Notes under the pieces: generated by a model | Told to the model about the DNA's origin: nothing | Databases searched by the model: none | The model's input: the letters and a program-made list of their open reading frames with translations, nothing else | Shown here: positions 28,121-38,871 of the stretch, in pieces | Layout of the letters: every line of letters begins with the position of its first letter | How positions within the stretch are numbered: the first letter of the stretch is position 1 | Position numbers and translations under genes: made by a program | Assembly: GCA_028289445.1 (NCBI GenBank) | Contig: JANQPO010000014.1 | Location: 124,001 to 188,000, forward strand | Origin: Tepidamorphaceae bacterium | GTDB lineage: Bacteria; Pseudomonadota; Alphaproteobacteria; Rhizobiales; JAKSCL01 | Direction: 5' to 3' | Length of the DNA stretch: 64,000 nt

Positions 28121-28698
28121 TCAATTCACAACTGAGACGCTGGCTTGTGCCGGCCGTACTGCTTGCCATTGCCGCCTGTGCGCCGAGCGAGACAAATACG
28201 GCCAAGGAAGAGACTACGGAGGGCACGCAGAGTGCCGGCGAGACTGTTGTCATGGAATTGTCTGGCGGAACGGTGGAAATCGCGCTACGGCCCGATCTCG
28301 CTCCCGCCCATGTCGAACGGTTCACGACCCTGGTGCGCGAGGGCTTTTACGATGGCGTGGTGTTTCACCGCGTGATCGACGGCTTCATGGCGCAGTCCGG
28401 CGATCCGACGGGTACGGGAACAGGTGGATCCTCCTATCCTGACCTCACGGCCGAGTTTTCCGATGAACCCTTCGTACGTGGCGTCGTCGGCGCCGCCCGG
28501 TCGAGCAGCCCGAATTCGGCCAATTCGCAGTTCTTCATCATGTACGCATCGGCGTCGCACCTGAACGGCCAATACACCGTTTTCGGAGAGGTGAAGAAGG
28601 GCATGGACGTTGTCGACAAGATCAAAAAGGGCAGCCCCAACAACAACGGACTCGTCACCGACCCGGATGCCATCGTGCGCATGACGGTTGCGGAATAA
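28117..28698 (+). CDS. Peptidyl-prolyl isomerase, cyclophilin type, lipoprotein
   Basis: A 193-residue cyclophilin with an N-terminal lipoprotein signal (LLAIAAC, lipidated C21), then a low-complexity Thr/Glu-rich linker (about 22-42) and the catalytic domain. Core motifs are [20 protein letters not shown], containing the catalytic arginine, and NSANSQFFIMYA. It should act in the periplasm as a folding helper. The start is a TTG overlapping the previous stop as TTGA. A cytoplasmic paralogue follows 50 bp downstream. Confidence 0.92.
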   Translation: MINSQLRRWLVPAVLLAIAACAPSETNTAKEETTEGTQSAGETVVMELSGGTVEIALRPDLAPAHVERFTTLVREGFYDGVVFHRVIDGFMAQSGDPTGTGTGGSSYPDLTAEFSDEPFVRGVVGAARSSSPNSANSQFFIMYASASHLNGQYTVFGEVKKGMDVVDKIKKGSPNNNGLVTDPDAIVRMTVAE

Positions 28699-28748
28699 GA
28701 CACCTGAGGCTGGCGGGCGGATCAGTAGCGAGAGGGAAAGGACAAGCC

Positions 28749-29219
28749 ATGGCCGACTATGCGGACCCGGAAAATACCCTTGTAATGGAAACCACCAAGG
28801 GCAATGTCGTTATCGCCGTGCGCCCCGACTTGGCGCCAGGCCACGTCTCGCGGATCAAGGAGCTTGTCCGCGAGGGCTTTTACGATGGCATCGTGTTTCA
28901 CCGGGTGATCGACGGCTTTATGGCGCAAACCGGCTGCCCGCACGGTAGCGGAACGGGCGGGTCCGGCCAGAAATTGCAGGCCGAGTTCAACGATGAGCCC
29001 CATGTGCGCGGCACGGTCTCCATGGCGCGCGCGGCCGATCCGAACAGCGGCGATAGCCAGTTCTTCATCTGTTTCGATGACGCCCGTTTCCTCGATGGCC
29101 AGTACACCGCCTGGGGCAAGGTGATCGAAGGCATGGACAACGTCGACCAGATCAAGCGCGGTGAGCCGGTCGAGAACCCGGACCACATTGTTAGCCTGCG
29201 GGTCGCTGCCGATCTTTAG
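28749..29219 (+). CDS. Peptidyl-prolyl isomerase, cyclophilin type, cytoplasmic
   Basis: A 156-residue cyclophilin without a signal sequence. It shares [19 protein letters not shown], the catalytic arginine and [13 protein letters not shown] with the lipoprotein copy just upstream, so the two arose by tandem duplication. It follows a purine-rich leader (GAGAGGGAAAGGA). Its role is probably cytoplasmic protein folding. The pair between coaD and queA is a conserved alphaproteobacterial arrangement. Confidence 0.94.
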   Translation: MADYADPENTLVMETTKGNVVIAVRPDLAPGHVSRIKELVREGFYDGIVFHRVIDGFMAQTGCPHGSGTGGSGQKLQAEFNDEPHVRGTVSMARAADPNSGDSQFFICFDDARFLDGQYTAWGKVIEGMDNVDQIKRGEPVENPDHIVSLRVAADL

Positions 29220-29236
29220 ACGGGACCCGGTTGCCA

Positions 29237-30310
29237 ATGCGGGTTGATGCGTTCGATTTCGACCTGCCGGAAGAGCGGATCGCGCTCAGGCCCGCCGAGC
29301 CGCGCGAAAGCGCCAGGCTCCTGCATGTCCAGCCCTATCAAACGCCGCGCTTTGCCGATTGGCGCGTGAGCGATCTTCCAAGCTTGCTGAATGCCGGCGA
29401 CGTTCTCGTATTGAACGACACGAAGGTCATTCCAGCGCAACTCTTCGGTGTTCGGACGGGGCGTGGAGAAACGACACCGAAAATCGAAGCGACGCTGCAC
29501 AAGCGTATCGGCCCGGTTGAATGGCTTGCTTTCGTTCGACCGGCACGGAAACTGAACGCGGGCGATCGCGTGTCGTTTGGCACCGATACGGAAACGCTGC
29601 AGGCGACCGTCGAAGAAAAGGGCGAGGGCGGCGAGGTCACGCTTGTGTTCGGTTGTCCGCCCGATGCGTTCGACGCGCGCTTGGCGGCCATCGGCGCGAT
29701 GCCGCTACCGCCTTACATCGCCGGCAAGCGGCCGGCCGACCACCGCGATCTGACCGACTATCAGACGATCTACGCAGCCGAACCGGGTGCGGTCGCGGCG
29801 CCGACCGCGGGCCTCCATCTCACCGAAACCCTTCTCAACGCCACTAAAGCGCGCGGCGTTGCGGTCGAGACATTGACGCTCCATGTCGGCGCCGGCACCT
29901 TTCTGCCGGTCAAGGCGGAAGAGACGGAGGCGCACAAGATGCACGCCGAATGGGGTGAGATCGCCGCCGAGGTTGCTGACCGCATCAATGACGCGCGCCG
30001 GCTGGGCGGTCGCGTGGTAGCCTGTGGAACGACGGCGCTACGTCTGCTTGAAAGCGCGGCAGGTGAGGACGATGGCATCATCCGGCCTTTTTGCGATGAA
30101 ACGGACATCTTCATCACGCCGGGCTATCGGTTCCGAGCGGTCGACCGGCTGATCACCAACTTTCACCTGCCAAAGTCGACCCTTTTCATGCTGGTCTCAG
30201 CGTTCTGCGGTCTGGACTGCATGAAGGCGGCGTATCGGCACGCAATCGATACCGGCTATCGCTTCTATTCCTACGGTGATGCGTCGATCCTGGAGCGGGC
30301 CGATGCCTAA
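29237..30310 (+). CDS. queA: S-adenosylmethionine:tRNA ribosyltransferase-isomerase
   Basis: A 357-residue QueA, which adds the epoxycyclopentane ring from the ribosyl of SAM to preQ1 in tRNA during queuosine synthesis. It starts [19 protein letters not shown] and carries [39 protein letters not shown] and [16 protein letters not shown]. The ATG at 29237 is preferred to the TTG at 29231. It overlaps tgt by 8 bp, which places the two queuosine enzymes in one translational unit. Confidence 0.96.
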   Translation: MRVDAFDFDLPEERIALRPAEPRESARLLHVQPYQTPRFADWRVSDLPSLLNAGDVLVLNDTKVIPAQLFGVRTGRGETTPKIEATLHKRIGPVEWLAFVRPARKLNAGDRVSFGTDTETLQATVEEKGEGGEVTLVFGCPPDAFDARLAAIGAMPLPPYIAGKRPADHRDLTDYQTIYAAEPGAVAAPTAGLHLTETLLNATKARGVAVETLTLHVGAGTFLPVKAEETEAHKMHAEWGEIAAEVADRINDARRLGGRVVACGTTALRLLESAAGEDDGIIRPFCDETDIFITPGYRFRAVDRLITNFHLPKSTLFMLVSAFCGLDCMKAAYRHAIDTGYRFYSYGDASILERADA

Positions 30311-31436
30311 TTCCGCTGCTGGATTCACCGTTCACGCAACGGACGGCAATGCCAGAACCGGGGTGCTTAGCCTGCCGCGCGGCGATATCCGCACGCCGGC
30401 CTTTATGCCGGTCGGGACGGCTGGAACGGTCAAGGCGATGCTGCCTGATCAGGTGCGCGGGACCGGCGCCGACATCCTACTCGGCAACACCTATCACCTG
30501 ATGCTGCGGCCGACGGCCGAGCGGATCGCTAACTTTGGCGGTCTGCACGAGTTCATGAACTGGCCACGCCCGATCCTCACGGATTCCGGCGGCTTTCAGG
30601 TCATGTCGCTGGCCAAGCTGCGCACGTTGACGGAGGAGGGTGTCACCTTCCAATCGCATATCGACGGTGCGACCTATGAGCTGTCGCCGGAGCGGTCCAT
30701 CGAGATCCAAAGCCTGCTTGGTGCCGACATCCAAATGCAACTCGACGAGTGCATCGCGCTACCGGCGACCCGCGACGAACAGCAGCGCGCCATGGAATTG
30801 TCATTGCGCTGGGCCGAACGCTCGAAAGAGGCCTTCGGGCAGCGCGACAGCCAGGCGCTTTTCGGGATCGTCCAAGGCGGCGATCTACCGGATCTGCGTC
30901 AAGCGTCGGCAAGGGCGTTGATCGACATCGGCTTCGACGGCTACGCGGTCGGCGGACTTGCAGTCGGCGAAACCCAAGCGGTCATGCTCGACATGCTGGA
31001 TGTGACCTGTCCGCTTTTGCCGGTCGATCGGCCGCGCTACTTGATGGGGGTCGGCACGCCCGACGATATTCTCAAATCCGTGGCGCGCGGCATCGATATG
31101 TTCGACTGCGTCATGCCGACCCGGGCGGGACGCCATGGCCAGGCGTTTACCCAGCGTGGGCGCATCAATCTGCGCAATGCGCGCTATGCCGACGATCCGC
31201 GCCCCTTGGATGCCTTCAGCGATTGCCCGGCGGCCAGCGACTATAGCCGCGCCTATCTCCACCATCTGATCAAGGCGGGTGAGATGCTGGGTTCAATCCT
31301 CTTGTCCTGGGCCAATCTGCACTACTACCAATCCGTGATGGATGGAGCCCGCCAGGCAATCGCCGCGGGCGAATATCGCGGCTACGTCGACCGCGTAAAA
31401 GCTAAATGGGATGAGGGCGATATTCCGCCGCCCTGA
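30303..31436 (+). CDS. tgt: tRNA-guanine transglycosylase with a degenerate zinc site
   Basis: A 377-residue Tgt that exchanges the wobble guanine of certain tRNAs for preQ1. The catalytic parts are intact: [20 protein letters not shown] and the nucleophile region [18 protein letters not shown]. The zinc site, usually CxCxxC plus a histidine, reads S306-D-C308-P-A-A311, so two of three cysteines are gone, though the histidine region RAYLHHL remains. The same change occurs in many rhizobial enzymes as far as I recall, so it is probably a lineage trait. It begins inside the queA stop region. Confidence 0.95.
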   Translation: MPNSAAGFTVHATDGNARTGVLSLPRGDIRTPAFMPVGTAGTVKAMLPDQVRGTGADILLGNTYHLMLRPTAERIANFGGLHEFMNWPRPILTDSGGFQVMSLAKLRTLTEEGVTFQSHIDGATYELSPERSIEIQSLLGADIQMQLDECIALPATRDEQQRAMELSLRWAERSKEAFGQRDSQALFGIVQGGDLPDLRQASARALIDIGFDGYAVGGLAVGETQAVMLDMLDVTCPLLPVDRPRYLMGVGTPDDILKSVARGIDMFDCVMPTRAGRHGQAFTQRGRINLRNARYADDPRPLDAFSDCPAASDYSRAYLHHLIKAGEMLGSILLSWANLHYYQSVMDGARQAIAAGEYRGYVDRVKAKWDEGDIPPP

Positions 31437-31445
31437 GAAACTGAA

Positions 31446-31889
31446 TCAGGCGTCGGCGCCCTTCGGCTTGAACAACTGGCAGCCCGTGATCTTCCACATG
31501 CCGTCGGCCTGTCGCTCCAACGTGTAGAGCGCCGTCCAGGGCTGACCCTTCGGCCCGATCACCGCGACCTCCTGCAAGATTACGCCGTTGACCTCGCGGG
31601 TTGGCGAGAAGGCGTAAGAGCGCGGACGAAAGACCGGCTGATAGCCCTGGCGCACCATGCTCATGAAGATGTCGGGATTCGGGAACATGCGCTTGATCGA
31701 CGGCGCGGCGTAGCTGTAGGCGGCCTCGCCATCATCGGCGCGAAACGCTTGGATCTGGCCTTCGATCACCGATTGGATGGCGGCGCTGTCGCCATCGCCA
31801 AGGTTCTCGGCGAACGCGGGAAAAAGAGGTGCAAACACAAGAACCGACGCCGCAATCCATCGCCGCCATGTCATCGTCAGTCGGGTCAT
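31446..31889 (-). CDS. DUF4864 family exported protein
   Basis: A 147-residue protein with a signal peptide (WRRWIAASVLVFAPLFPAFA, cleavage near AFA-EN). The mature part shows the DUF4864 pattern: IEGQIQAFRADDGEAAYSYAAPSI, then PNPDIFMSMVRQGYQPVFRP and WKITGCQLFKP, a cystatin/NTF2-like alpha-beta fold. The function is unknown. ATGs at 31889 and 31874 are both possible starts. It converges on tgt with a 9-bp gap and diverges from tRNA-Lys. Confidence 0.85.
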   Translation of the reverse strand: MTRLTMTWRRWIAASVLVFAPLFPAFAENLGDGDSAAIQSVIEGQIQAFRADDGEAAYSYAAPSIKRMFPNPDIFMSMVRQGYQPVFRPRSYAFSPTREVNGVILQEVAVIGPKGQPWTALYTLERQADGMWKITGCQLFKPKGADA

Positions 31890-31978
31890 CCCAGCCGCTC
31901 CCGTTCCTGTTGCCTCTATCGTTAGACATGGAGTGATCTCCGTTCACGGCAAGGGCGGGGGATTCCGGTGACGGTCTA

Positions 31979-32007
31979 TTGACCCATATCTGCAGCGCAC
32001 CTATGGT
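31979..32007 (+). promoter_or_regulatory. Sigma-70-type promoter of tRNA-Lys
   Basis: TTGACC (31979-31984) and TATGGT (32002-32007) are separated by 17 bp, giving an expected start near 32014, about 36 nt before the mature tRNA. The stretch between is GC-rich, a discriminator-like feature typical of stable RNA promoters. Confidence 0.65.
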
Positions 32008-32049
32008 CCGCGCGACTCGCGCTGGGCAGCGCGGGTTTCCCCGCTTCGG

Positions 32050-32125
32050 GAGCCCTTAGCTCAGTTGGTAGAGCAACTGACTTTTAATCAGTAGGTCCAG
32101 GGTTCGAATCCCTGAGGGCTCACCA
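32050..32125 (+). tRNA. tRNA-Lys (anticodon TTT)
   Basis: A 76-nt tRNA with the CCA end encoded. The acceptor arm is GAGCCCT with AGGGCTC, the D arm GCTC/GAGC, the anticodon stem ACTGA/TCAGT with loop CTTTTAA and anticodon TTT at 32083-32085, and the T arm CAGGG/CCCTG around TTCGAAT. All stems pair perfectly. It reads AAA and AAG lysine codons. It stands alone between the DUF4864 gene and glpK. Confidence 0.98.
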
Positions 32126-32209
32126 CCGTCTCGAATTCCAGGCTGACAGCACTCCACCGCCGCACTAAGGTTTCGGCCAACGAAACTGTTGAGTATGCGG
32201 GGGGAATTC

Positions 32210-33706
32210 ATGGCGCGCTTCATTCTGGCGATCGATCAGGGCACGACATCGAGCCGGGCGATCGTCTTCGACGAGATGCTCGCCATTCGCGGCGTCGGCC
32301 AGGAGGAGTTCACCCAACACTTTCCGCAGTCCGGTTGGGTGGAGCATGAGCCGGAAGAGATCTGGACATCGACGGTCGCAAGCATCACGGGCGCGCTTGC
32401 CAATGCGGGCTTGGCTCCCGCCGATGTCGCGACCATCGGCATCACCAATCAGCGCGAGACGACACTGATCTGGGATCGCAAGACCGGCAAACCGATCGCC
32501 CGCGCGATTGTTTGGCAGGATCGCCGCACGGCCGATGTCTGTGCCAGCTTGAAAGCGTCGACGGACGAAGCTGACGTCACTGAGAAATCCGGGCTTCTGC
32601 TCGATCCCTATTTCTCGTCGACCAAGGTCGCATGGTTGCTTGACAATGTGGACGGCGCACGGGCGCGGGCCGACGCCGGCGAACTGGCGTTCGGCACGGT
32701 GGACAGTTATCTCATTTGGCGGCTGACCGGCGGCAAACGCCACGTCACCGATGCGACCAATGCATCGAGGACCAATCTCTACAACATCGCGACTGGCGAT
32801 TGGGACGATGACCTTTTGGCGCTGTTCCGCGTGCCCCGTGCCGTGTTGCCTGAGGTGGCGGATTGCGTTGCCGATTTCGGCACGACTGATCCGGACATCC
32901 TCGGCCACGCCATCCCGATCCAGGGTGCGGCCGGCGACCAGCAAGCGGCGACCGTGGGCCAGGCCTGCTTCCAGCCGGGCATGCTGAAGTCCACCTATGG
33001 CACGGGGTGTTTTGCCCTTTTAAACACCGGCGACAATCGCATCGTGTCGAAGAACAAGATGCTGACGACGATCGCCTATCAGCTGGGCGGCACGCCGACC
33101 TATGCACTAGAGGGGTCCATCTTCGTCGCCGGGGCAGCAGTTCAATGGTTGCGCGATTCCATGAAGATGATCGCCGATGCTGCTGAATCAGGGCAGTTGG
33201 CGGCAGCGGCCGACCCAGGCCATCACGTTTATCTGGTGCCGGCCTTTGTCGGGCTCGGTGCGCCCCATTGGGACCCGGACGCGCGGGCGAGCCTCTTCGG
33301 CATGACGCGCAACACCGGACCGGCGGAACTTTGCCGCGCGGCGCTTGAGAGCGTGTGCTACCAGACCCGCGACCTGCTTGCCGCGATGAAGGCGGATTGG
33401 GGGAGCGCCGGGACGGCGGACACGGTCTTGCGGGTCGATGGCGGCATGGTCGAAAGCAATTGGACGATGCAGTTCCTGGCCGACATTTTGGACGCGCCGG
33501 TCGACCGCCCGAAGATCCGCGAGACGACGGCGCTGGGTGCCGCAATGCTGGCCGGCGTGGGGGCGGGGATTTTCGATGATCTCGATGCCGCCGCGACCGT
33601 CTGGCAACTCGACAAGCGGTTCGAACCGGCAATGAATGCCGACACCCGTGAGGCCCTTTACGCCGGCTGGACCGATTCGGTCTCCCGGACACTCTCACAG
33701 GGCTAA
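32210..33706 (+). CDS. glpK: Glycerol kinase
   Basis: A 498-residue FGGY kinase that phosphorylates glycerol to glycerol-3-phosphate. It starts [21 protein letters not shown] after a GGGGGGA ribosome site. Also seen: [16 protein letters not shown], the glycerol-binding WQDRRTAD, the ATP-binding [15 protein letters not shown] and the C-terminal [18 protein letters not shown]. No glpF or glpD is adjacent, so its transport and dehydrogenase partners lie elsewhere. Its TAA interlocks with the stop of the convergent MFS gene. Confidence 0.97.
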   Translation: MARFILAIDQGTTSSRAIVFDEMLAIRGVGQEEFTQHFPQSGWVEHEPEEIWTSTVASITGALANAGLAPADVATIGITNQRETTLIWDRKTGKPIARAIVWQDRRTADVCASLKASTDEADVTEKSGLLLDPYFSSTKVAWLLDNVDGARARADAGELAFGTVDSYLIWRLTGGKRHVTDATNASRTNLYNIATGDWDDDLLALFRVPRAVLPEVADCVADFGTTDPDILGHAIPIQGAAGDQQAATVGQACFQPGMLKSTYGTGCFALLNTGDNRIVSKNKMLTTIAYQLGGTPTYALEGSIFVAGAAVQWLRDSMKMIADAAESGQLAAAADPGHHVYLVPAFVGLGAPHWDPDARASLFGMTRNTGPAELCRAALESVCYQTRDLLAAMKADWGSAGTADTVLRVDGGMVESNWTMQFLADILDAPVDRPKIRETTALGAAMLAGVGAGIFDDLDAAATVWQLDKRFEPAMNADTREALYAGWTDSVSRTLSQG

Positions 33707-35022
33707 ACGGGCCGCAGTTTGCAGCCACCGCCGAACAGGGCCATCGCGGCGATGGCTCCAATGATGGCTGCGGCGCCGAGGAAAACCGGTGCGCCGAGCC
33801 AGGTATAAAGCAGTCCGCCGCCGATTAACCCGATGATGCTTGCTGCCGCGCCGAGACTGCTCGCCAGACCCTGAACGGCGCCTTGATAGGTTTTTCCGGC
33901 CTGTTTGGAGAGCACGGCCATGAAGGTCGGCCACATGAGGCCGTTGCCGAGCGCAATCAGCGCGGCACCGGCGTAGATCATCGCGGTTTCTCCTCGGATC
34001 AGCGCGGCGAAGCCAAGCGCCAACAGGATGCTGCCGCCGACAATCAGAGTCCGCTCCGACATGGACTTTGAGAGAGTGGTAAGCACGGGACCCTGCACGA
34101 CGACCATGAACAGGCTGAGCACGGCGAAATAGGTGCCCGTCTCGACGACCGACCAATTGAGCGCCAACGCGGCATGGGTCGGGAAGGCAACGTAGAACAG
34201 GCTGAAGCCCAGCATGACGAGAAAGTTGATCGTCAAAAGTTCCGCAATGTAAGGCAGACGCAAGATGGCCTTCGTCGAGGTCTCCTGGCGGCCCTTCAGC
34301 GCGTAGCACTCCTTCGTGTCCTGCCCGAATACCTTGCAAGCGTTTTTCAACCCCGGCCTGGCGTCCAGGAGGCGGGCATTGCTTTCGCGCAGTCCAAAGA
34401 CGATCAGTAGCGTGGCGACGCCCGAAATCAAAAGCGCGGCGATGACCGGTACGATCTCGCCAAATTGAGTGGCGCCTAAAAGACCGGCGAGTGCCGGGCC
34501 GGCAACGAAGCCGATATTCGTTGAAAGCGCCATCTGGCCGAAATGGGCTGTGCGGTGTTGGTCGTCGGTGATGTCCGACAGGTAGGCATTGGCGACCGAG
34601 ACATTGCCGCCGGTCAGTCCGTCGGCGGCACGGGCGATGAAGAGGACGATCAGCGGCAAGGTGACGGCGAACTGGCCGACCAGCGCGGAATCGACCTCAA
34701 GGAGCGGAGCGACCGGCAATGTGAAGGCGATGAGGAAAATCGCCCAGGAGGCGAGGGTGCCGAGCTGACTGACAAGCAAGACCTTCCGCCGCCCAATCCG
34801 GTCGGACCAACGACCAAGGATCGGCGCACCGATCAGCTGGAAGGCCGAATAGGTCGCCGCCAGGGCGCCGTAGATGAGCGCGTTGCCGCCCCACTTCGCG
34901 ACGAGAAACACCAGAAACGGCACGACGATCGAAAAGCCGAGCGTGCCAACGAAATTGACGGATAGGATCGGCAGGATGGAAAAGCGGCCCGGCGCGGGAC
35001 CGGAAAGGGTTGTATCTGCCAT
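33703..35022 (-). CDS. MFS transporter
   Basis: A 439-residue transporter with about 12 hydrophobic helices. Motif A is clear between helices 2 and 3 ([14 protein letters not shown], about 70-83), and an amphipathic loop with charged residues separates the two six-helix halves (about 205-240, containing [14 protein letters not shown]). It resembles the TetA/DHA1 drug:proton antiporter group, but the substrate cannot be assigned. A 98-bp region separates it from the divergent aminotransferase. Confidence 0.88.
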   Translation of the reverse strand: MADTTLSGPAPGRFSILPILSVNFVGTLGFSIVVPFLVFLVAKWGGNALIYGALAATYSAFQLIGAPILGRWSDRIGRRKVLLVSQLGTLASWAIFLIAFTLPVAPLLEVDSALVGQFAVTLPLIVLFIARAADGLTGGNVSVANAYLSDITDDQHRTAHFGQMALSTNIGFVAGPALAGLLGATQFGEIVPVIAALLISGVATLLIVFGLRESNARLLDARPGLKNACKVFGQDTKECYALKGRQETSTKAILRLPYIAELLTINFLVMLGFSLFYVAFPTHAALALNWSVVETGTYFAVLSLFMVVVQGPVLTTLSKSMSERTLIVGGSILLALGFAALIRGETAMIYAGAALIALGNGLMWPTFMAVLSKQAGKTYQGAVQGLASSLGAAASIIGLIGGGLLYTWLGAPVFLGAAAIIGAIAAMALFGGGCKLRPV

Positions 35023-35120
35023 CGGCCGCCTTCATGTGGTTCGACGTATCACCTTAGCATTCGTCGCTGCCGATGGCGGGAGTGGTTTTCAATCGTGATC
35101 GTCCCGCCTAAGGTCCACCC

Positions 35121-36299
35121 ATGACGTTCAAGCTCTCGCATCGTGCCAAGCGCGCCGATCCCTTCATCGCAATGGATGTCCTGGCGCGGGCCAAGGCGCT
35201 GGAGGCGGCGGGCCGCAACATCGTCCACATGGAAACCGGCCAGCCGAGCGCGCCGGTGCCGCCTGCCGTGCTCAAGGCGGCGCAAGAGACCCTTCAGACC
35301 GGCGTGTTGTCCTACACCGAGGCGGCAGGCATCGTCCCCTTCAGATCCGCGCTCACGGATCATTACCGGGCTTGGTACGACTTGGATGTCCCGGCAGAAC
35401 GCTTCATCGCGACCACAGGGTCGTCCGGCGGCTTCATGCTCGCCTTTTTGGCGCTGTTCGACGTGGGCGCGCGCGTCGGCCTGCCGATGCCGGGTTATCC
35501 TGCCTATCGCAATATCCTGAAGACCCTCGGCGTTGACACGGTGACCGTCCCGACCGGACCGGAAGGCCGCTGGTCGCCCCAGATTGCCGACATTGAGGCC
35601 ATCCATCGCGAGACACCGCTCGATGGATTGCTTATCGCAAGTCCCAACAATCCAACGGGTACTGTCATTCCGCCGGACCGTTTGAAAGCCATCGTCGATT
35701 TCTGCGATGCCAACGGTATCGTTTTGATCTCCGATGAGATCTATCACGGGCTCACGTTCGATGCCCCGGCGCATTCGGCGCTTGAGTTTTCCGACACGCC
35801 TATCGTGATCTCAAGCTTCTCGAAGTATTTTTGCATGACCGGGTGGCGGATCGGCTGGATGACGGTCCCGCCCGACCTTGTGCGCCCGGTGGAGGTGCTT
35901 GCCCAAAACCTCTTCATCAGCGTGCCGACGCTCTCGCAATACGCGGCGATCGAGGCGTTGAACATGGCCGAGGCATTCCGGCCATTGTGCGATGTCTACC
36001 GCCAAAACCGGGCGATCCTGGCGAAAACCTTGCCGCGCATCGGCTTTGAGACGATCCTTCCCATGGATGGGGCGTTCTACGCCTATGCCGACATCTCGCC
36101 GTTCAGCGCGGATTCTCTAGCGTTTGCGCGGGACATGCTGGAAACGGCAGGCGTTGCCGCCACGCCGGGGGTCGATTTCGATCCCGACGGCGGCCACACC
36201 TATATCCGCTTCTCGCTGGCCGGCACGACAGCGGAGATCGCCGAGGGTTGCCGGCGGCTCGAAGCTTGGCTCGGCGGCGCGACGCGGGCCGCCGAGTAG
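35121..36299 (+). CDS. Pyridoxal-phosphate-dependent aminotransferase, class I/II
   Basis: A 392-residue fold-type I aminotransferase of the AspC-like group. The PLP lysine is K235 in SSFSKYFCMTGWRIGW, and the other signatures are GLPMPGYPAYRN, IASPNNPTGTVI, LISDEIYHGL and a final YIRFSLAG with the substrate arginine. The amino donor and acceptor are not clear. The gene is separate from amino acid operons here, lying convergent to rne. Confidence 0.92.
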   Translation: MTFKLSHRAKRADPFIAMDVLARAKALEAAGRNIVHMETGQPSAPVPPAVLKAAQETLQTGVLSYTEAAGIVPFRSALTDHYRAWYDLDVPAERFIATTGSSGGFMLAFLALFDVGARVGLPMPGYPAYRNILKTLGVDTVTVPTGPEGRWSPQIADIEAIHRETPLDGLLIASPNNPTGTVIPPDRLKAIVDFCDANGIVLISDEIYHGLTFDAPAHSALEFSDTPIVISSFSKYFCMTGWRIGWMTVPPDLVRPVEVLAQNLFISVPTLSQYAAIEALNMAEAFRPLCDVYRQNRAILAKTLPRIGFETILPMDGAFYAYADISPFSADSLAFARDMLETAGVAATPGVDFDPDGGHTYIRFSLAGTTAEIAEGCRRLEAWLGGATRAAE

Positions 36300-36309
36300 C
36301 TATCCGCGC

Positions 36310-38871
36310 TTATTTCTTCGCCGAGAATGTGCGCTGCCACCAACCCGTTCGGCGTTCGGCCGGCTCGGTCGGCACCGCCTCGCTCGGCGCTGCGATCTCG
36401 GGAGCGGGTTCCGGTTCGCCACTGCCGATATCCGAATCAATAGCGACGGGTGCATCCTCTGCCGGTGGCATGACTGCGGGCTCGGTCAACTCGATCGGTT
36501 GGCCTTCTGTCTCCGCTGCCGCGTCGGGAGCTGTCTCCTCTACGGTTTCAGCAGCTTCGGACGACGCCGTCTTGGATCGGCGCGAACGGCTGCGGCGCTT
36601 CGGTTTTTCGGCTGCGGTCGCGTCAGTGGTCTCGTCCTCGCCGTCACTGACCTGCGCGACGACCTCGGTTGGCTCGTCCTCGCTCGTTTCGGATGACGAC
36701 GCGGCTTCGGCCAATTCCCCTTCGTCGTCCCCGTTGGCCGTTTCGTCTGTCGACGTCTTGCGGTTGCGGCGACCGCCGCGTCGGCCGCGACGGCGGGATC
36801 GCCGACCGGTGCGTGGTTCGTCATCCTCCGCCCGAATGGTTGCGTCCTCTGCGTCGGCTTCGCTGGAGTCTTCGTCCTCATCGCTAGCGGATGTCTCGGC
36901 AGAATCAGCAGCCTCGGCTTTTTCCGCCCTGGGCTTGCGGCGGCGCCGACGGCGGCGTTTGCGCTCACCATCGCCCTTGTCCTCGGCGCTATCGGCATCA
37001 ACCGTTTGGGCGGGCGCGTCGTCGGTATCCATCGTTACGGCCGCGGGCGGCTGCTGCCGGACTTTAACCGCATCGCCACCGCTTTCGATCCGGCAATCGA
37101 CGCCGACGCATGCCGTATCGCCAACCACGTGGACCTCGATCCCGTGGTCTTCCTCGAAATGACGCAGATAATCGCGTTTGTGGTTCAAAATGTAGAAGGC
37201 CGCGTTGGGGGCGCAATAGGCCGTCAGTTCGTTGGTGCGGGCGTCCTTGACCGCTGTCTCGATCACCCGCAGCACGTGAAGCGTCACCGATTCGACGGAA
37301 CGGACCACGCCTGTGCCCGAGCAATGCGGGCAAATGTCCGTCGATCCTTCGAGCACGCTCGACCGCAAGCGTTGCCGCGACATTTCCAGCAGGCCGAAGG
37401 ATGAAATCCGCCCAACCTGGATGCGGGCACGATCGGCCTTCAGCGCATCCTTCAGGCGCCGTTCGACCGCCCGGTTGTTGCGGTTCTCCTCCATATCGAT
37501 GAAGTCGACGACGATGAGGCCGGCCAGGTCGCGCAGGCGCAATTGCCGTGCGACCTCGTCGGCGGCCTCCAGATTGGTCTTCAACGCCGTGTCCTCGATC
37601 GAATGCTCGCGGGTCGCGCGGCCGGAGTTCACGTCGATCGCGACCAATGCTTCCGTCTGATTGATGACGATGTAGCCGCCCGACTTAAGCGTGACCTGGG
37701 GCTGAAACAGTCCGTCAAGTTGCGCTTCGATACCGTAGCGCACGAAAAGCGGCGTCGCGTCCTTATAGGATTTGACGTTTTTCGCATGGCTCGGCATGAG
37801 CATGCGCATCAGATCCTTGGCGTCCTTGTACCCGTCATCGCCGCTGACCATCACCTCATTGATATCTTTGGAGTAGAGGTCTCGGATCGCCCGTTTGACG
37901 AGGTTGCCTTCCTCATAGACCAGACACGGCGCGTGGGATTCCAAGGTCAGCGTCCGGACATTTTCCCACAGCCTGAGCAGGTACTCGAAATCGCGGCGCA
38001 CTTCCGCCTTCGTGCGATTGGCGCCCGCCGTGCGCAGGATCACGCCCATGCCTTCGGGCACATCGAGATCGGTGGCAATCTGCTTCAGGCGCTTGCGGTC
38101 GGTCGCGTTGGAGATTTTGCGGGAAATGCCGCCGCCACGTGCTGTGTTCGGCATCAGCACCGAATAGCGCCCAGCCAGCGACAGATAAGTTGTCAGCGCA
38201 GCGCCTTTGTTGCCGCGCTCCTCCTTAACCACTTGGACGAGAAGGACCTGACGCCGCTTGATGACTTCTTGAATCTTATAGGGCCGAGGACGGCGCGCGC
38301 GGCGGATCGGAACTTCGCCGAAAGCATCGTTGGTGGCGACGGTCTCGGGCGCGTCGGGTTGATCGGCTTCGGCATCGTCGTCGTTGCCGTCATCACTCCC
38401 GTCCAGCGCCTCGGTCTCGGCTTCACCGTCGTCGGCCGTGACTGCGGAGGCGTCCTCCTCGGCTTCGGCATCGTCGCCGTCGGCGGTTTCTTCCACAGGC
38501 TCAGTGGCCTCGGCCTCCGCGGTATCGTCGTTGTCGGCAGGTTCAGAGTCCTCGGCCTCATCGGCAATGGCCTCGGACTTCTGGTCTTCTTCCTCCTGGC
38601 GCAAGAGCTCCTGCCGGTCGGCGACCGGGATTTGGTAATAGTCGGGATGGATTTCGCTGAAGGCCAAGAAGCCGTGGCGATTGCCGCCATAGTCTACGAA
38701 CGCCGCTTGAAGCGACGGTTCAACACGCGTGACCTTGGCGAGATAGATGTTGCCCCGCAATTGCTTGCGGGCAGAGGATTCAAAATCGAATTCTTCGACG
38801 CGATTTCCACGAAGAACGGCGACACGGGTTTCTTCCGGGTGGACCGTGTCGATCAGCATTTTGCTTGGCAT
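36310..38871 (-). CDS. rne: Ribonuclease E
   Basis: An 853-residue endoribonuclease that starts most mRNA decay and anchors the degradosome. The S1 domain (GNIYLAKVTRVEPSLQAAFV, about 40-60) is split by a long acidic insert (about 92-195), usual in Alphaproteobacteria. The catalytic aspartates lie in VAIDVNSGRAT and VVDFIDMEE, and the zinc link is CPHC (514-517). The C-terminal 240 residues are low-complexity with arginine-rich RNA-binding blocks (RKRRRRRRRKPR, RRSRRRGRRGGRR). The protein ends with TGWWQRTF, the GWW motif through which Caulobacter RNase E binds PNPase. MPSKMLID at 38871 is the preferred start. Confidence 0.96.
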   Translation of the reverse strand: MPSKMLIDTVHPEETRVAVLRGNRVEEFDFESSARKQLRGNIYLAKVTRVEPSLQAAFVDYGGNRHGFLAFSEIHPDYYQIPVADRQELLRQEEEDQKSEAIADEAEDSEPADNDDTAEAEATEPVEETADGDDAEAEEDASAVTADDGEAETEALDGSDDGNDDDAEADQPDAPETVATNDAFGEVPIRRARRPRPYKIQEVIKRRQVLLVQVVKEERGNKGAALTTYLSLAGRYSVLMPNTARGGGISRKISNATDRKRLKQIATDLDVPEGMGVILRTAGANRTKAEVRRDFEYLLRLWENVRTLTLESHAPCLVYEEGNLVKRAIRDLYSKDINEVMVSGDDGYKDAKDLMRMLMPSHAKNVKSYKDATPLFVRYGIEAQLDGLFQPQVTLKSGGYIVINQTEALVAIDVNSGRATREHSIEDTALKTNLEAADEVARQLRLRDLAGLIVVDFIDMEENRNNRAVERRLKDALKADRARIQVGRISSFGLLEMSRQRLRSSVLEGSTDICPHCSGTGVVRSVESVTLHVLRVIETAVKDARTNELTAYCAPNAAFYILNHKRDYLRHFEEDHGIEVHVVGDTACVGVDCRIESGGDAVKVRQQPPAAVTMDTDDAPAQTVDADSAEDKGDGERKRRRRRRRKPRAEKAEAADSAETSASDEDEDSSEADAEDATIRAEDDEPRTGRRSRRRGRRGGRRNRKTSTDETANGDDEGELAEAASSSETSEDEPTEVVAQVSDGEDETTDATAAEKPKRRSRSRRSKTASSEAAETVEETAPDAAAETEGQPIELTEPAVMPPAEDAPVAIDSDIGSGEPEPAPEIAAPSEAVPTEPAERRTGWWQRTFSAKK

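Noticed and set aside
38384..38638. Alternating Ser/Ala-rich plus-strand frame as a small gene
   Set aside because: It is the complement of the acidic insert of RNase E and carries the same compositional bias.
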